Positions 55,010 through 64,000 of a stretch of DNA of 64,000 bases are shown here, piece by piece. Position 1 is the first letter of the stretch. Every line of letters starts with the position of its first letter. The stretch is from BCD1 sp942492125. GTDB taxonomy: Bacteria > Bacteroidota > Bacteroidia > Chitinophagales > Saprospiraceae. The DNA lies in the NCBI GenBank assembly GCA_942492125.1, contig CALODM010000031.1:604098-668097 (forward strand), in the 5' to 3' direction. A program made the position numbers and the translations under genes. The notes under the pieces were generated by a model. That model did not search any database, was not told the DNA's origin, and saw only the letters and a list, made by a program, of their open reading frames with translations.

Positions 55010-56345
55010 CAATAGCCAAAGATATCCTTCATGGTCAGTTCACGCACTTCCCCGTATTCAGAAAGGTATCGAGGTCAATCCTTTCCTTGTTCCTCCCAAC
55101 ACGACGAAGGGCGTATTTTCTTCCCTTGATATATTTTTCAAGTGAAAATCGGCCAGATCTTGCTTTCAAACTCGTTTTCATCTTATTGTAAATATCTTCA
55201 AAGAGGGTCCCGTCATAGCCCAGATCCTTGGCAGAGCGGTGTATTCCCCAGTACATCCTGGAAGGAGCAATGCGATCGGTTTCAAGGCGTATAGCGATCA
55301 GGAATGAAGCACCTTTTCGGTCTGTGCTTCTACGATGTGCATATCTTCAATGATCGCTTTCATGGCTGGAATAGCATCCCTGGGAGTTTGTCCGGTTGTG
55401 TTCCTACATAAGCAGATAAGTAATGTGGCCGATCCTTCTTTTTAGGCGCTCCGTAATAGGCGTAAGTTGAATAAGCCAGGGCTTTGGATTCTCTGATCTC
55501 CGCCTGGAAACAATGGAAGACAAGCCGTATCCGAAATATTCACTTGTACAGCTCACGCATAGTGTATTCTTCAGGATTAAAATGAGGGGTTCCCTTGAAA
55601 GCAACATTACATCCGTTTATAGCAATTGGAAAATTCAGGAAGTAAACGACATTTTTCGTATCCAGTTCCTGGAATGATCTGTTAACCGCGCAGGTTTTAT
55701 ATCTTCCGGCAAATGGTGTAATTGGCTGACAAGTTCTGCAGCCTCACTAAAGGATCTTGGCCCATAATAGTATAAACAATGATCTATTCCCGGCAATGAT
55801 TTTACAAGTTCGGTCAGGTCTTCAGCTTTTAGTGCTTTTAATGCTTCGGCTGAATGGACAGCATTGTGAAAGGATTGTCGGGGCCATACTTGGCGTAATT
55901 GAGTAAGCCACTACACAAAATGACTCCCCCTGTCCTGTTTGTCGTTTTCAAAGCCTTTTTCAGAGAGGATATTTGCAATCACATTATCCAAAAGCTCCTG
56001 GTCCGAAATCGCATGCTGAATAACCTGTTCCATTAATTCCATGCCTTCTTCCAAAGATTCATCCGGAAGCCCCATTCAAAGACAGGTAAGACCGGTCCGT
56101 GTGACAATAGGTTTCCAAAACTCAAACCCAGGCGGAAGAATTCCTTTTTGATTTCCCTGAGGGGAATATTTGTCTGTGCTCAGGTACAGCAATAAGTCCA
56201 TCGCAATTCCCAGGGTCCAGATTGTCGGCTTGCCCATTTCAAATATATATAGTCTATCCTGAACAGGCCATTGTTATTATTGTGAACATAATCGAAAATG
56301 ATACCATTGGACAATGCGGCTTGCTTGTGATGGAAGTTTTAAAGT
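55009..56345 (-). pseudogene. M16-family (insulinase-like) metalloprotease, 5'-truncated and frame-broken
   Basis: Recoverable C-terminal ~440 residues, read over several frames. Landmarks: HHKQAALSNGIIFDYVHNNN, FRIDYIFEMGK, YLSTDKYSPQE, NYAKYGPDNPF, NEYFGYGLSSIVFQEIRESK, ALAYSTYAYYGAPKKKDRPH, SAYVGTQPDKLPG and the end GEVRELTMKDIFGY. This is the Bacteroidota type of M16 peptidase, here its second half, so it lacks the catalytic HxxEH N-terminal unit. The N-terminus is lost at ~56345, where a foreign-looking transposase begins. Confidence 0.85.
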
Positions 56346-56354
56346 CTGCACGCA

Positions 56355-57480
56355 TGCACAGGTGCTAAAAGATAACGATGTTGGGCAGAATAATGCCGGG
56401 ATCTAACGCGGTTGTGGGGCATGACGAGAACGGCGAGGCCCTTTTTCTGGAATACTATCCCCCGGACGTGAGGCTGACCGAAACAATAGTCAAATACTGT
56501 GAAAAGGTAGTGGAGTTGACGGGAACGAAGTATTTCGTCATAGACCGGGAAGTCAACTCAGAAGCCATCGCTTCCGAGTTCGAAGCCAGAGAATGGGGCT
56601 TGCTTTGCATGCTGAATAAAAAACCAATACATAATCGGCTTAACGGAACGTTAAGCATATCGGAGAGTTGAAGATGGTTCCAAGGTATATTCCGCCGTGG
56701 AAAGACCCGGGAAAAGGATTTCAGATATTTGTCATTGTCGAAAAAGATGACAAGTTGCTTCCTTATTGGGGAACGACGCAACATGGAAAAAATTGCCGAT
56801 CGATTGGCTGAAAATTACTCGAGACGAACGGAAATTCAGGAAAACAGCTTCAAAAGAATGAAGACCATGGCGCACTGAACGTTAATTTCGGTACGAAAAA
56901 GATAGAAACCGAAGACCGTCATCACCAAAACAAATTGAAAATGCTTGAGGATGGCTCCACGTCAATTTTGAAGAAAATTGAATCCAAGGAGGAGAAAATC
57001 AAGGAGCAGGAAAGGAAAGTAGAGGAATCGAAAAAGAAGGGGCATGGAAAGCGTTTGGAGCAAAGAAAGAGACTTCTTGACGAGATTCGCTGTGAACTTG
57101 AAAAGCTGAAACAAAAGAAAAAGGCGATAGAAAAAAAAAGGAGTCTCTCGGAGATCCGAAAGACAGGTATGACAGGGATTTTCGGAAACAGAAGATTATG
57201 ACTTTTCGGACGTTGTATTTGGAAAATTTTTTGCTCTTCTTCTTCTGCCTTGTCCGTCCGATCGGACATAAATTTTGAGTCTAACAGCCATTATCAGTTG
57301 TCTTTTCAAGGGCGGAGGCTACTATGAAACGGAGTTCGAGATAATATATTTGAACGAGCAGATTGATTATCAAAAGCAACAAGATAAAACTGAAAAAAAT
57401 TGTCGAGGGTTGCTGTAAAATGAATCTGACACGAAAGGGAAAATCTGTTCGAATGAAAATTCGGCCCTCACCCTCTTAAA
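56355..57480 (+). pseudogene. Transposase fragment (DDE, IS1634/IS4-like), 5'-truncated and frame-broken
   Basis: Pieces: GRIMPGSNAVVGHDENGEAL, YYPPDVRLTETIVKYCEKVV, FVIDREVNSEAIASEFEARE, WGLLCML, IADRLAENYSRRTEIQENSF, KDHGALNVNFGTKKIETEDR, then a coiled-coil segment (KEEKIKEQERKVEESKKKGH) and, further on, TFRTLYLEN and LKKIVEGCCKMNLTRKGKS. This is a long transposase of the style common in Desulfobacterota. The N-terminal third is missing and no terminal inverted repeats were found. The chain needs about five frame changes. It begins where the M16 gene ends. Confidence 0.7.
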
Positions 57481-57710
57481 TATAGGCATACAGCGTAGAT
57501 GTCCATTTTTTACAGAGGATGTTGAGAGCCTGTATATTCAAGGAATCAAGAAAAAAAGCTCAATCATAATCTTGATATTTTTCAATGACACTGACAACTA
57601 TCGAGTTATGCATCAAGTTGAAGCGCCACTCTGTTTATTTCTCCGGGATAGTGGTAAACATTGGGGAGAAACAATAACATCAACACTTTTTTACAAGGAG
57701 AATGCAGACA

Positions 57711-58210
57711 ATGGCAGACAAAACCGCCCAATATGGATGGGATGCTTCAACGGGGATTTCCCTCTATGATAAAATTCGGCAGGATATGAAAACATCCATG
57801 ATAAACAAAGACACCCAAGTTCGGGATACCATGCGCCTGATTATGGGGGCGTTTCCCGAAATCACTGTCCCCATCACGCTTGAAAGCGGAAAAAATCCAC
57901 CCGGGCAAAAACCCCGGAAGAAATCACGGACGAGGATATCCAAAATATCATCCGAAAGTTCGTCAAATCTGAAAAAACCGTGCTGGAGATTAAAAAAGAG
58001 ACATCATCTAATTATCTGACACTTTTAGAATCTTATCTACCCAAAATGGCGACCACACAAGAGATTGAAGCCTGGATCAAGAGCAATGTGGATTTTTCCG
58101 CCATCAAAAGCCCCATGCAAGCCATGGGGACTGTGATGAAACATTTCGGCAAACTTGCTGACGGCAACCAGGTCAAGGCCATCCTCCAGGGGATGACTGT
58201 TAAAAAATAA
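57711..58210 (+). pseudogene. yqeY: GatB/YqeY-domain protein with one homopolymer frameshift
   Basis: About 165 residues. Start ATG at 57711 with aaggag at 57695-57700. N-terminal part MADKTAQYGWDASTGISLYD, helix MINKDTQVRDTMRLIMGAFP; after the indel TPEEITDEDIQNIIRKFVKS, then YLPKMATTQEIEAWIKSNVD, and the end GNQVKAILQGMTVKK. YqeY-domain proteins are tRNA-binding-like, related to the tail of the GatB amidotransferase. The A-run at 57890-57895 is one A short of the reading frame. Otherwise intact, so a sequence error is likely. Confidence 0.8.
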
Positions 58211-58311
58211 TCTTTAAAACAAACGGCAATTGGTATCACCAATATTCACTTGATATCAAGTTAAGATACACAAATACGAATTTTATTTCTAATAATTGCA
58301 GAGAAGAACAG

Positions 58312-58792
58312 ATGACACCATTAAATATTATTTTCACCCTCATAATTTCTCTGATCTCGGTCTTTTTATGCGTCCAACTCCTTAAGCTTTACAGACGGTT
58401 TAAACGGGCTTCGGACAATACCACCGCAAATAATATTTATGTCATCAAGTACAATAACATTGTAGACGAAGATGCGTTCCCGGAAGCCTGGAGAGAAACC
58501 GAACCAGCCGCCCCTCTGCCGGAAGGTCCGAAAGGGTCGGAACGCCGCAGGTACCCCAGAACTGAATTCCAGGGTTTTGTAGACTTTATAAACAAAGGCA
58601 CCCTGTATAAAACACAGGCCCAGGATCTGGAGTTACTCCGGCATTTTCATCCAGTCCAGGACACCGGAAAAATACAAAAAAAACGATTTGATCGTTATGA
58701 CCTTTCAAACCAAGGAGGCAGGCCCCCAGAGGCGGAACGGCCGGATCAGCCGGATCAGCCCCACCGGTATCGGCGTTAATTTTGTCCGCTGA
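58312..58792 (+). pseudogene. Membrane-anchored PilZ-domain protein with one frameshift
   Basis: About 160 residues. One N-terminal membrane segment (IIFTLIISLISVFLCVQLLKL), then the PilZ signature region GSERRRYPRTEFQGFVDF (R-x-x-x-R). After an extra G near 58630 the frame continues as YSGIFIQSRTPEKYKKND, VMTFQTKEAGPQRRNGRISR and ISPTGIGVNFVR with stop at 58790-58792. PilZ proteins bind cyclic-di-GMP. Only the shift suggests decay. Confidence 0.75.
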
Positions 58793-58939
58793 CTTTCATC
58801 CCCGGCCATTTGGACCTATACACCCAAGGCTGTAATGCCTTACCTGTCTGGAATCTCGTTTTCAAGTTACCGTTAAGTTGATCACCGGCGTTCCTTTTTT
58901 CAATTGATATTAATCAAAATCATCAATAAAATATCAGTC

Positions 58940-59554
58940 ATGGGCCATTCAACCTTAAAGTATTACAATCAAAATTCCTTGAAAGTGGCTGAGAGGTATG
59001 AATCTGCGGATGTCACACAACTGCATGATTTTCTTTCATCCAGCCTGGAACCGGGCGGCAGACGTCTGGAGCTTGGTTGCGGCTCCGGCAGGGCTGCCGC
59101 TTTTATGGTCAGCCAGGGGTTCAGGGTGCTGGCAACAGATGGCTCCGCATCAATGGTTGAACAGGCAAAACTACACCATCCCGAACTTGCGGCGCATGTG
59201 GTTCACTTGAAACTGCCGGAGGGGCTTTCAAGTGCCTTAGGGGTATTTGACGGAATATATGCTGTTGCCGTTCTAATGCATCTATCCAGCCAGGAAATTG
59301 AAAATACAATATCTGCTGTTAATTGTCTTCTAGCTGCAAGGGGCCGGTTTGTATTTTCAGTCCCCGCCCGGCGGGATGATGTCATCACAAATGAGTTTGA
59401 TTCTAAAGGTCGGCGCTTCACAACACTTTCACCGGACGGGTGGAAAGACTTATGCCTAAAATGCAACCTGCAGACTATCCAAACCATGATTTCCGAGGAT
59501 GGTCTGGGAAGAAACGGGATTGTCTGGATGAACTGTCTGGCGGAAAAGCCTTAG
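58940..59554 (+). CDS. SAM-dependent class I methyltransferase
   Basis: 204 residues from the ATG at 58940 (a TTG at 58904 is in frame). Motif I is LELGCGSGRAAAFM, followed by the ATDGS acidic loop end, then IYAVAVLMHLSSQEIEN, and the hydrophobic LLAARGRFVFSVP strand. This is a small-molecule-type methyltransferase (TehB/Methyltransf_11 style); the substrate cannot be told. Intact frame. Confidence 0.8.
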   Translation: MGHSTLKYYNQNSLKVAERYESADVTQLHDFLSSSLEPGGRRLELGCGSGRAAAFMVSQGFRVLATDGSASMVEQAKLHHPELAAHVVHLKLPEGLSSALGVFDGIYAVAVLMHLSSQEIENTISAVNCLLAARGRFVFSVPARRDDVITNEFDSKGRRFTTLSPDGWKDLCLKCNLQTIQTMISEDGLGRNGIVWMNCLAEKP

Positions 59555-59580
59555 AAATGAGTCCGAAAGAACTTAACCTG

Positions 59581-59650
59581 GGAGCGCGGGCGTCCCGCCC
59601 GCATCTTTACAATACTTGCGGACATGCAGGCGGGTCGCCCGCACTCGCTG
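59581..59650. repeat. GC-rich palindromic element (REP/MITE-like)
   Basis: Two hairpins, gcgggcg-tcc-cgcccgc (59586-59602) and gcggg-tcg-cccgc (59630-59642), are also inverted relative to each other, forming imperfect ~22-base outer arms around ~25 bases. It contrasts with the AT-rich neighbourhood. Elements of this shape are widely dispersed in Desulfobacterota and Cyanobacteria. Confidence 0.65.
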
Positions 59651-59662
59651 CAATGATAATAA

Positions 59663-61672
59663 ATGAATTTTGAAGAATTTATAAATCATATAAAGAATAT
59701 ACATGCGGGCAAGCACTTGCCGGATGCATTGTATCTTCATAAATCGGCATTAGATAAGATCCCTGCATCACTAAAAGTGTTTGTCGTTGATTCTATAGAG
59801 AGTCTAAACCTTTCAGCAAGACCTTGGACGGTTCTAAAATTATACAAAAGGGATTTCAAAATATCATTATTAAACTATCCCGAATTCTATACCGAAGCAT
59901 TTCCATCTTTAGAAAGCAGCTATTCCATTGACCTGCAGGCCTTGGCTTATAAAAAGATACACTATAAGCATTCAAAAAACCCACCAATTTTACACCGAAA
60001 AGAAACGTTGTTAGATCCTGAAAATCCCAAGATACCTATTTTTAAAAAGCTAACCGAACAAGCTGAAAAAGAGGGGTTATTTGAAAAGAAACGTAAAATC
60101 GGTTTTAAAAATGCCTGGGAGAAAATACTCAAGGAAAAGGCCTCCACATCAATGGGCATTCCATCGTAAAAGAAAAAAACCAATTTGATAATGAAATCCA
60201 TCGGCACAAAACAGCTATTGATAGATACAGTCTATCAACCCCGGTGCAATCCCTCTACAGGCATAATTACCTGAATGGAGAATATACATTCTTTGATTAT
60301 GGCTGTGGAAAAGGAGATGACCTTAACATTATCAAAGAATTAGGCGTGACCGCATCAGGATGGGACCCTGTGTATCGTCCTGAGGAAAAATTAACAAAAG
60401 CTGATATCGTGAACCTGGGCTTTGTGGTCAATATCATCGAATCGTTATCTGAAAGAACTCAGACATTAAAAAAGGCATACAGCCTTTCAAAAAAAATTCT
60501 CGTCGCCTCAGTAATGCTTGGCAGCGATTCAATCACAAGCAAATTCAAAAAATACGGCGATGGGGTTATCACTTCCAGAAACACGTTCCAAAAATATTAT
60601 ACCCAAAATGAATTCCGCGACTACATAGAAAACTCATTAGGGGAATCTGCAATCGCTGTTGGCCCCGGCCTTTTCTACATTTTTCGGGATAAAATCAAAG
60701 AACAACAATTTCTGATTGATAGGCAACGCCAAAGAAAAAACTGGAAAAAAATATCATATACGGACCCTCCGGACCGCTTGAAGATCAAGCAGAAAGCCTT
60801 TTATGCGCGGCATAAAGATCTTTTGGACGATTTTTGGGAGAGTTGCCTCGAACTTGGCCGGTCGCCCCTAAATTCAGAATATAAAAAATCAGAACAACTC
60901 AGAGCTGCCTGCGGATCTCATCAAAAAGCGTTGACACTGCTGACTGACATCCATGGCAAATCAAATTTTGAGGCTGCCGAATCTAACAGACGAAATGACC
61001 TACTTGTCCATTTTGCATTAAGTCATTTTAGCCGACGCAAACCATATAACGCTATGCCAAAAATTCTACAAAAAGATATCAAGTATTTTTTTCAATAAAT
61101 ACACAGACGCCATCCAGGAGGCAACCGATCTTCTGTTTTCTGTAGGGAACACTGAAACAATTAAATCCGAATGCCAAAAAGCGTATGAAATGCTTGGTAC
61201 AGGCAGAATGGAGGGAGATCATTCCTGGACTATACACATTGATTATGTCAATCAGCTTTCGCCAACTCTAAGGACCTATATCGGCTGTGCAACTCAACTA
61301 TATGGTGATCTCTATGAAGTAGACCTGATAAAAATCCACATGCAGTCAAATAAAGTCTCACTGATGCGGTATGATGATTTTGAAGGCAAACCCTTGCCTC
61401 TTCTCATGGAGAGGATCAAGATAAATTTAAGGGTACAGAAAATAAATTTCTATACCTACGGGGAGAAATTCAAACCTCAACCTCTATATATCAAATCACA
61501 ATATATCGGGGACGGCTACCCGAATTACGATGACCAGTTCAGATTTGATGAAAAACTATCTTCCTTCGATTGGCTTGATTTAAGCGACTTCGGTTTACCT
61601 TCAGACGAACTATCAGAATTACTTGATGAACATGGGATTCAACTGCAGGATTTTAAAATTAAAGAATCATAA
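59663..61672 (+). pseudogene. DNA-phosphorothioation-associated methyltransferase (TIGR04096-like), two frameshifts
   Basis: Three frames make one ~670-residue protein. Part 1 (59663-~60139): DALYLHKSALDKIPASLKV, WTVLKLYKRDFKISLLNYPE, NPPILHRKETLL. Part 2 (~60140-61090): HRHKTAIDRYRLSTPVQSLY, then the SAM motif FDYGCGKGDDLNII, WDPVYRPEEKLTKADIVNLG, YGDGVITSRNTFQKYYTQNE. Part 3 (~61085-61672): NKYTDAIQEATDLLF, YVNQLSPTLRTYIGCATQLY, IKIHMQSNKVSLMRYDDFEG. Parts 1 and 3 are two divergent copies of the same domain flanking the methyltransferase. The missing G near 60139 and the extra T at 61085-61091 are homopolymer indels. No dndBCDE or dndFGH genes are visible. Confidence 0.8.
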
Positions 61673-61733
61673 AATTCCAAATAGGACAAGACTACCATAA
61701 GTAGTGTGGCGATCTCCTTCACTGCCGGCCCTA

Positions 61734-62881
61734 TCACCAGACTCGTCGAAAATTTCTGATCAGGGCTTCTTCTTTGTCCATTTCAATGTCGCCATCATAA
61801 ATCAGCATTCCAGGCTGATTGGACCCGGAAATTTTTTGAAAATAACGGATGCCGTTTAAGAATTCATCCTTATAGGTTCGTGATGATTTTATTTCAATCG
61901 GGGTAAAGGATGAGCCGGAAGGGTAGAGAAGATCAATCTCATGTTGATGCCGGTCGCGATAAAAATAAAGGCGCGGTTCCAGACCTTTGTTTATCCTTGA
62001 TTTATAAGCTTCAGCAATCACCATATTCTCAAAGAGCCCGCCAAATTCCATATCCCGTTCCAGTTGCTCCGGGGTTTCGATCCCCAAAAGATAACAGGCA
62101 AGTCCGACCTCAACAAAATAAATTTTTGACGATTTAGTAAGGCGTTTACCGAAATTATTAAAAAACGGGGGAACTTTGAAAATAATGAATGAGGCTTCCA
62201 AGAGACTGATCCATTTTTTTATCTGCGGCGCGCTGATACCAACCTGTCTGGAAAGGGCGCTGTAATTGATCTCACTGCCAACCCGACCGGCCAGAAGTCT
62301 AAGGAAAAGCTCAAATGCTTGGCTGTTTTCAATGGCCATCAGTTTCCGAACGTCTCTTTCAACATAAGTTTGGAAATAATCCCTGTAAAACCGTCCGGGT
62401 CTTATATTCTTATCATGAAGCCTTGGCATAAATCCTTTATGAATCAGGACTTCCCTTTCAAGTTGAATATCAGTTTTTTCAAGTTCATTAAGGGCAAAAG
62501 GAAAAAGCGTCAGTAGGGCTGTCCTTCCTGCCAGGGATTGTGTAATTGCCTCCTTAATTGCAGCTGATGACCGCCTGTCAGAATATATCCCCCGGTCAGT
62601 TCGGGCGTTTCATCAACAGACACCTGAATCCATGATAATAATTCAGGGATATTTTGTATCTCCTCAAATATTGCAGGTGCAGGGTAGCGCAGCATAAATG
62701 TTTTGGGATCATCTGCTGCAACGCTGCGAAGTTCAGGATGTTCAAGATTTACATAGGTATGATTCCGGAAAAATTTTCTAGCCAGGGTGGTTTTTCCAGA
62801 CTGTCGAGGACCGATAATGGTAACAACCGGATATTCCCCGGCAGTTATTCTTAATTCAGTTTCAATTTTTCTATCAAACAT
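61734..62881 (-). pseudogene. AAA ATPase with DUF4143 C-terminus, one frameshift
   Basis: About 382 residues. ATPase half: MFDRKIETELRITAGEYPVV, Walker A GPRQSGKTTLARKFF, Walker B AIFEEIQNIPELL, and YILTGGHQLQL. After a one-base shift near 62555 it reads KEAITQSLAGRTALLTLFP, then DUF4143 (KNIRPGRFYRDYFQTYVERD, SALSRQVGISAPQIKKWISL, LFENMVIAEAYKSRI, RDRHQHEIDLLYPS). Such ATPases form a large family often linked to toxin-antitoxin or transposition. The base-pair error is one A short of a homopolymer. Function here unknown. Confidence 0.8.
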
Positions 62882-63031
62882 ATTATGGACAAATATAAAC
62901 TTAGAGTTTTAATTTGTCCATAATACCATCTATCAAGAATCTGTCAAGCTCACCCGAAGAGCGCTAAACTTTTATCTGGTACGGGATACAGGTTGAACGT
63001 TTATTTGATCATTTTTATTCTCAGTTTGGTT
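62882..63031. other. Intergenic gap
   Basis: About 150 bases between two minus-strand genes; no motif recognised. Confidence 0.4.
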
Positions 63032-63889
63032 TTATCGGCTGTCAGCCGGCAGGTTGCTTTTTTTCTTGTCCTGAGATACTGCCAAGTGAGCCCAAATCCG
63101 TTTATGAAAACTGCTTTCCCCTGAACAAAACAAATAATAATCATCTTCCGATTTACGCCGTACCAACGATGCATTAAGAGATATCTCTCCTATCATGAGC
63201 TTTACGTTCCGTTTTTTGCCTGGGTATAAAGGCATGTTCTGAAGGAAGGTTTCAGCAAATTTTCTGTTCAAAACAACGCCGCTGGTAAATGCCGCCGGAT
63301 CAATTTTCAGAAGCTGATTGAGTCGTTCCCGTTTGAAATATCTGGATAAGACAAAATCGACCCTGTCTTTAACAAGGTGCATGAAAAAAGGATCGTTCCA
63401 AAATTTTGCGTATTCCGGTTTCAAACTGAATTGATTATTTTTTTTGACCAACACAAAACAGTCCGTGTTTGCATTGCTCATCTTTTCCAGGGGCATATTT
63501 TTCAAATGAGTCCTCACTTTAGACAAGGGAAAATCTGCCGGTATTGAATGCCTTGCCAGAGCATCCCAGTCAGACATCTGATCCGGATGGTCCAGGTAAT
63601 GGGAGAAAAATTTTTTCGCAATATCATCCACCGTCCAGGATGTACCACCAAGTTGGAGCAGGGAAAGGAGTACCACCATTTTATAAGATTTGGTGGGTTT
63701 GAGCCCTGCTTCAATATGCCCTAGCAGGAAATTACTCTCCTGGGGTATACGCATATGATTTTTCCAGACCGGGATGTTACCGTCTTCACAGTAATCTTTT
63801 GCCCTGAGCCAGGACCCGAAGGGTTTGGGTTTCAGGAACTGACAGGGATCTATATCCAAGGCATTGTCCATCAGGTCCATGAGGTTCAA
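63032..63889 (-). CDS. C-terminal part of a helicase/restriction-type protein (tentative)
   Basis: 285 residues shown from a TTG at 63889, but the same frame is open ~30 codons further toward the window edge, so this is probably a piece of a longer gene. Landmarks: KSYKMVVLLSLLQLGGTSWT, VDDIAKKFFSHYLD, WNDPFFMHLVKDRVDFVLSRY. The 'SYK...LL' block and its following F-x-x-Y-L helix recall the C-terminal extension of DEAD/DEAH helicases in restriction or phage-defence systems; that is an impression, not a match. It lies two genes away from the phosphorothioation-linked methyltransferase. Confidence 0.4.
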   Translation of the reverse strand: MNLMDLMDNALDIDPCQFLKPKPFGSWLRAKDYCEDGNIPVWKNHMRIPQESNFLLGHIEAGLKPTKSYKMVVLLSLLQLGGTSWTVDDIAKKFFSHYLDHPDQMSDWDALARHSIPADFPLSKVRTHLKNMPLEKMSNANTDCFVLVKKNNQFSLKPEYAKFWNDPFFMHLVKDRVDFVLSRYFKRERLNQLLKIDPAAFTSGVVLNRKFAETFLQNMPLYPGKKRNVKLMIGEISLNASLVRRKSEDDYYLFCSGESSFHKRIWAHLAVSQDKKKSNLPADSR

Positions 63890-64000
63890 TGGCGTATTTT
63901 TGCAGGTTATCCTTGATTTCTTGGTAGCCGCTATTTTCAGACGTTCGCTGCGGTCATGCTGCTGGTTACAATTTTTTTAATTTCATGCATCCCAGATCCG
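63890..64000. other. Window edge upstream of the last gene
   Basis: The minus-strand frame of the last gene remains open until an upstream TAA near 63978, so the start cannot be fixed here. No promoter seen. Confidence 0.3.

Noticed and set aside
56355..57480. Complete insertion sequence
   Set aside because: The 5' third of the transposase is missing and no terminal inverted repeats or target duplication could be found.
57572..57769. Plus-strand frame before yqeY
   Set aside because: Runs into yqeY in a different frame and has no ribosome site; noise next to a decayed transposase.
1..64000. CRISPR arrays, rRNA and tRNA genes
   Set aside because: I looked for regularly spaced repeats and cloverleaf/rRNA strings and found none that hold up by eye.

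Overview
The first ~56.3 kb reads as one Bacteroidota chromosome segment, probably from the Saprospiraceae/Lewinella neighbourhood (the family-level placement is inference). The signs are secreted proteins with type IX secretion (T9SS) C-terminal sorting domains, gliding genes gldE-gldD behind mutY and ssb, a stand-alone IcmF mutase, a membrane pyrophosphatase, the pheT/coiled-coil/zapA/rny order, and the Bacteroidota -7 promoter box TAnnTTTG upstream of at least 14 genes. No rRNA, tRNA or CRISPR array was seen.

Layout. 0-5.3 kb: C-terminal end of an unknown gene, a small acyl-carrier-like protein without the carrier serine, a TPR lipoprotein, a T9SS beta-propeller-like protein and a TPR/VWA protein. 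5.7-12.6 kb: ion-pumping pyrophosphatase, thioredoxin, IcmF, small outer-membrane barrel. 12.7-21.8 kb: a long coiled-coil protein with five LEA/apolipoprotein-like repeats, Asd, a lamin-tail surface protein and an M12-type metalloprotease. 22-29.7 kb: tgt, HAD hydrolase, LptF/G permease, mutY, ssb, gldE, gldD (housekeeping and gliding). 29.7-39.2 kb: a membrane protein, a giant trypsin-like protease with a P-domain, an antirepressor-like protein, and an M36 fungalysin-type protease whose reading frame is cut by one in-frame TGA. 39.3-54 kb: histidine kinase, Nfu, small lipoprotein and serpin, pheT-zapA-rny, a DUF6958-like protein, GH5 mannanase, TlpA-like thioredoxin, glycosyltransferase. 54-56.3 kb: PLP-dependent deaminase and M16 protease, both frame-broken.

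From about 56.36 kb to the end the content changes to genes resembling those of Desulfobacteraceae-type Desulfobacterota (inference from protein style): a truncated transposase, YqeY, a PilZ protein, a class I methyltransferase, a GC-rich dispersed palindrome, a DNA-phosphorothioation-associated methyltransferase with a duplicated flanking domain, a DUF4143 ATPase, and the end of what may be a helicase/restriction-type protein. The M16 protease and the transposase each lose their N-terminus at the same point. Nearly every gene from ~54.0 to ~62.6 kb carries single-base indels, mostly in homopolymers, whereas the first 54 kb has none that I saw. The simplest reading is a chimeric, low-quality right end of a metagenomic contig; horizontal transfer followed by decay is the alternative.

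The Bacteroidota part looks like a gliding, protein- and polysaccharide-degrading heterotroph. Its large secreted proteases, mannanase and adhesive proteins would leave through T9SS, and a lipoprotein serpin may protect it from proteases.
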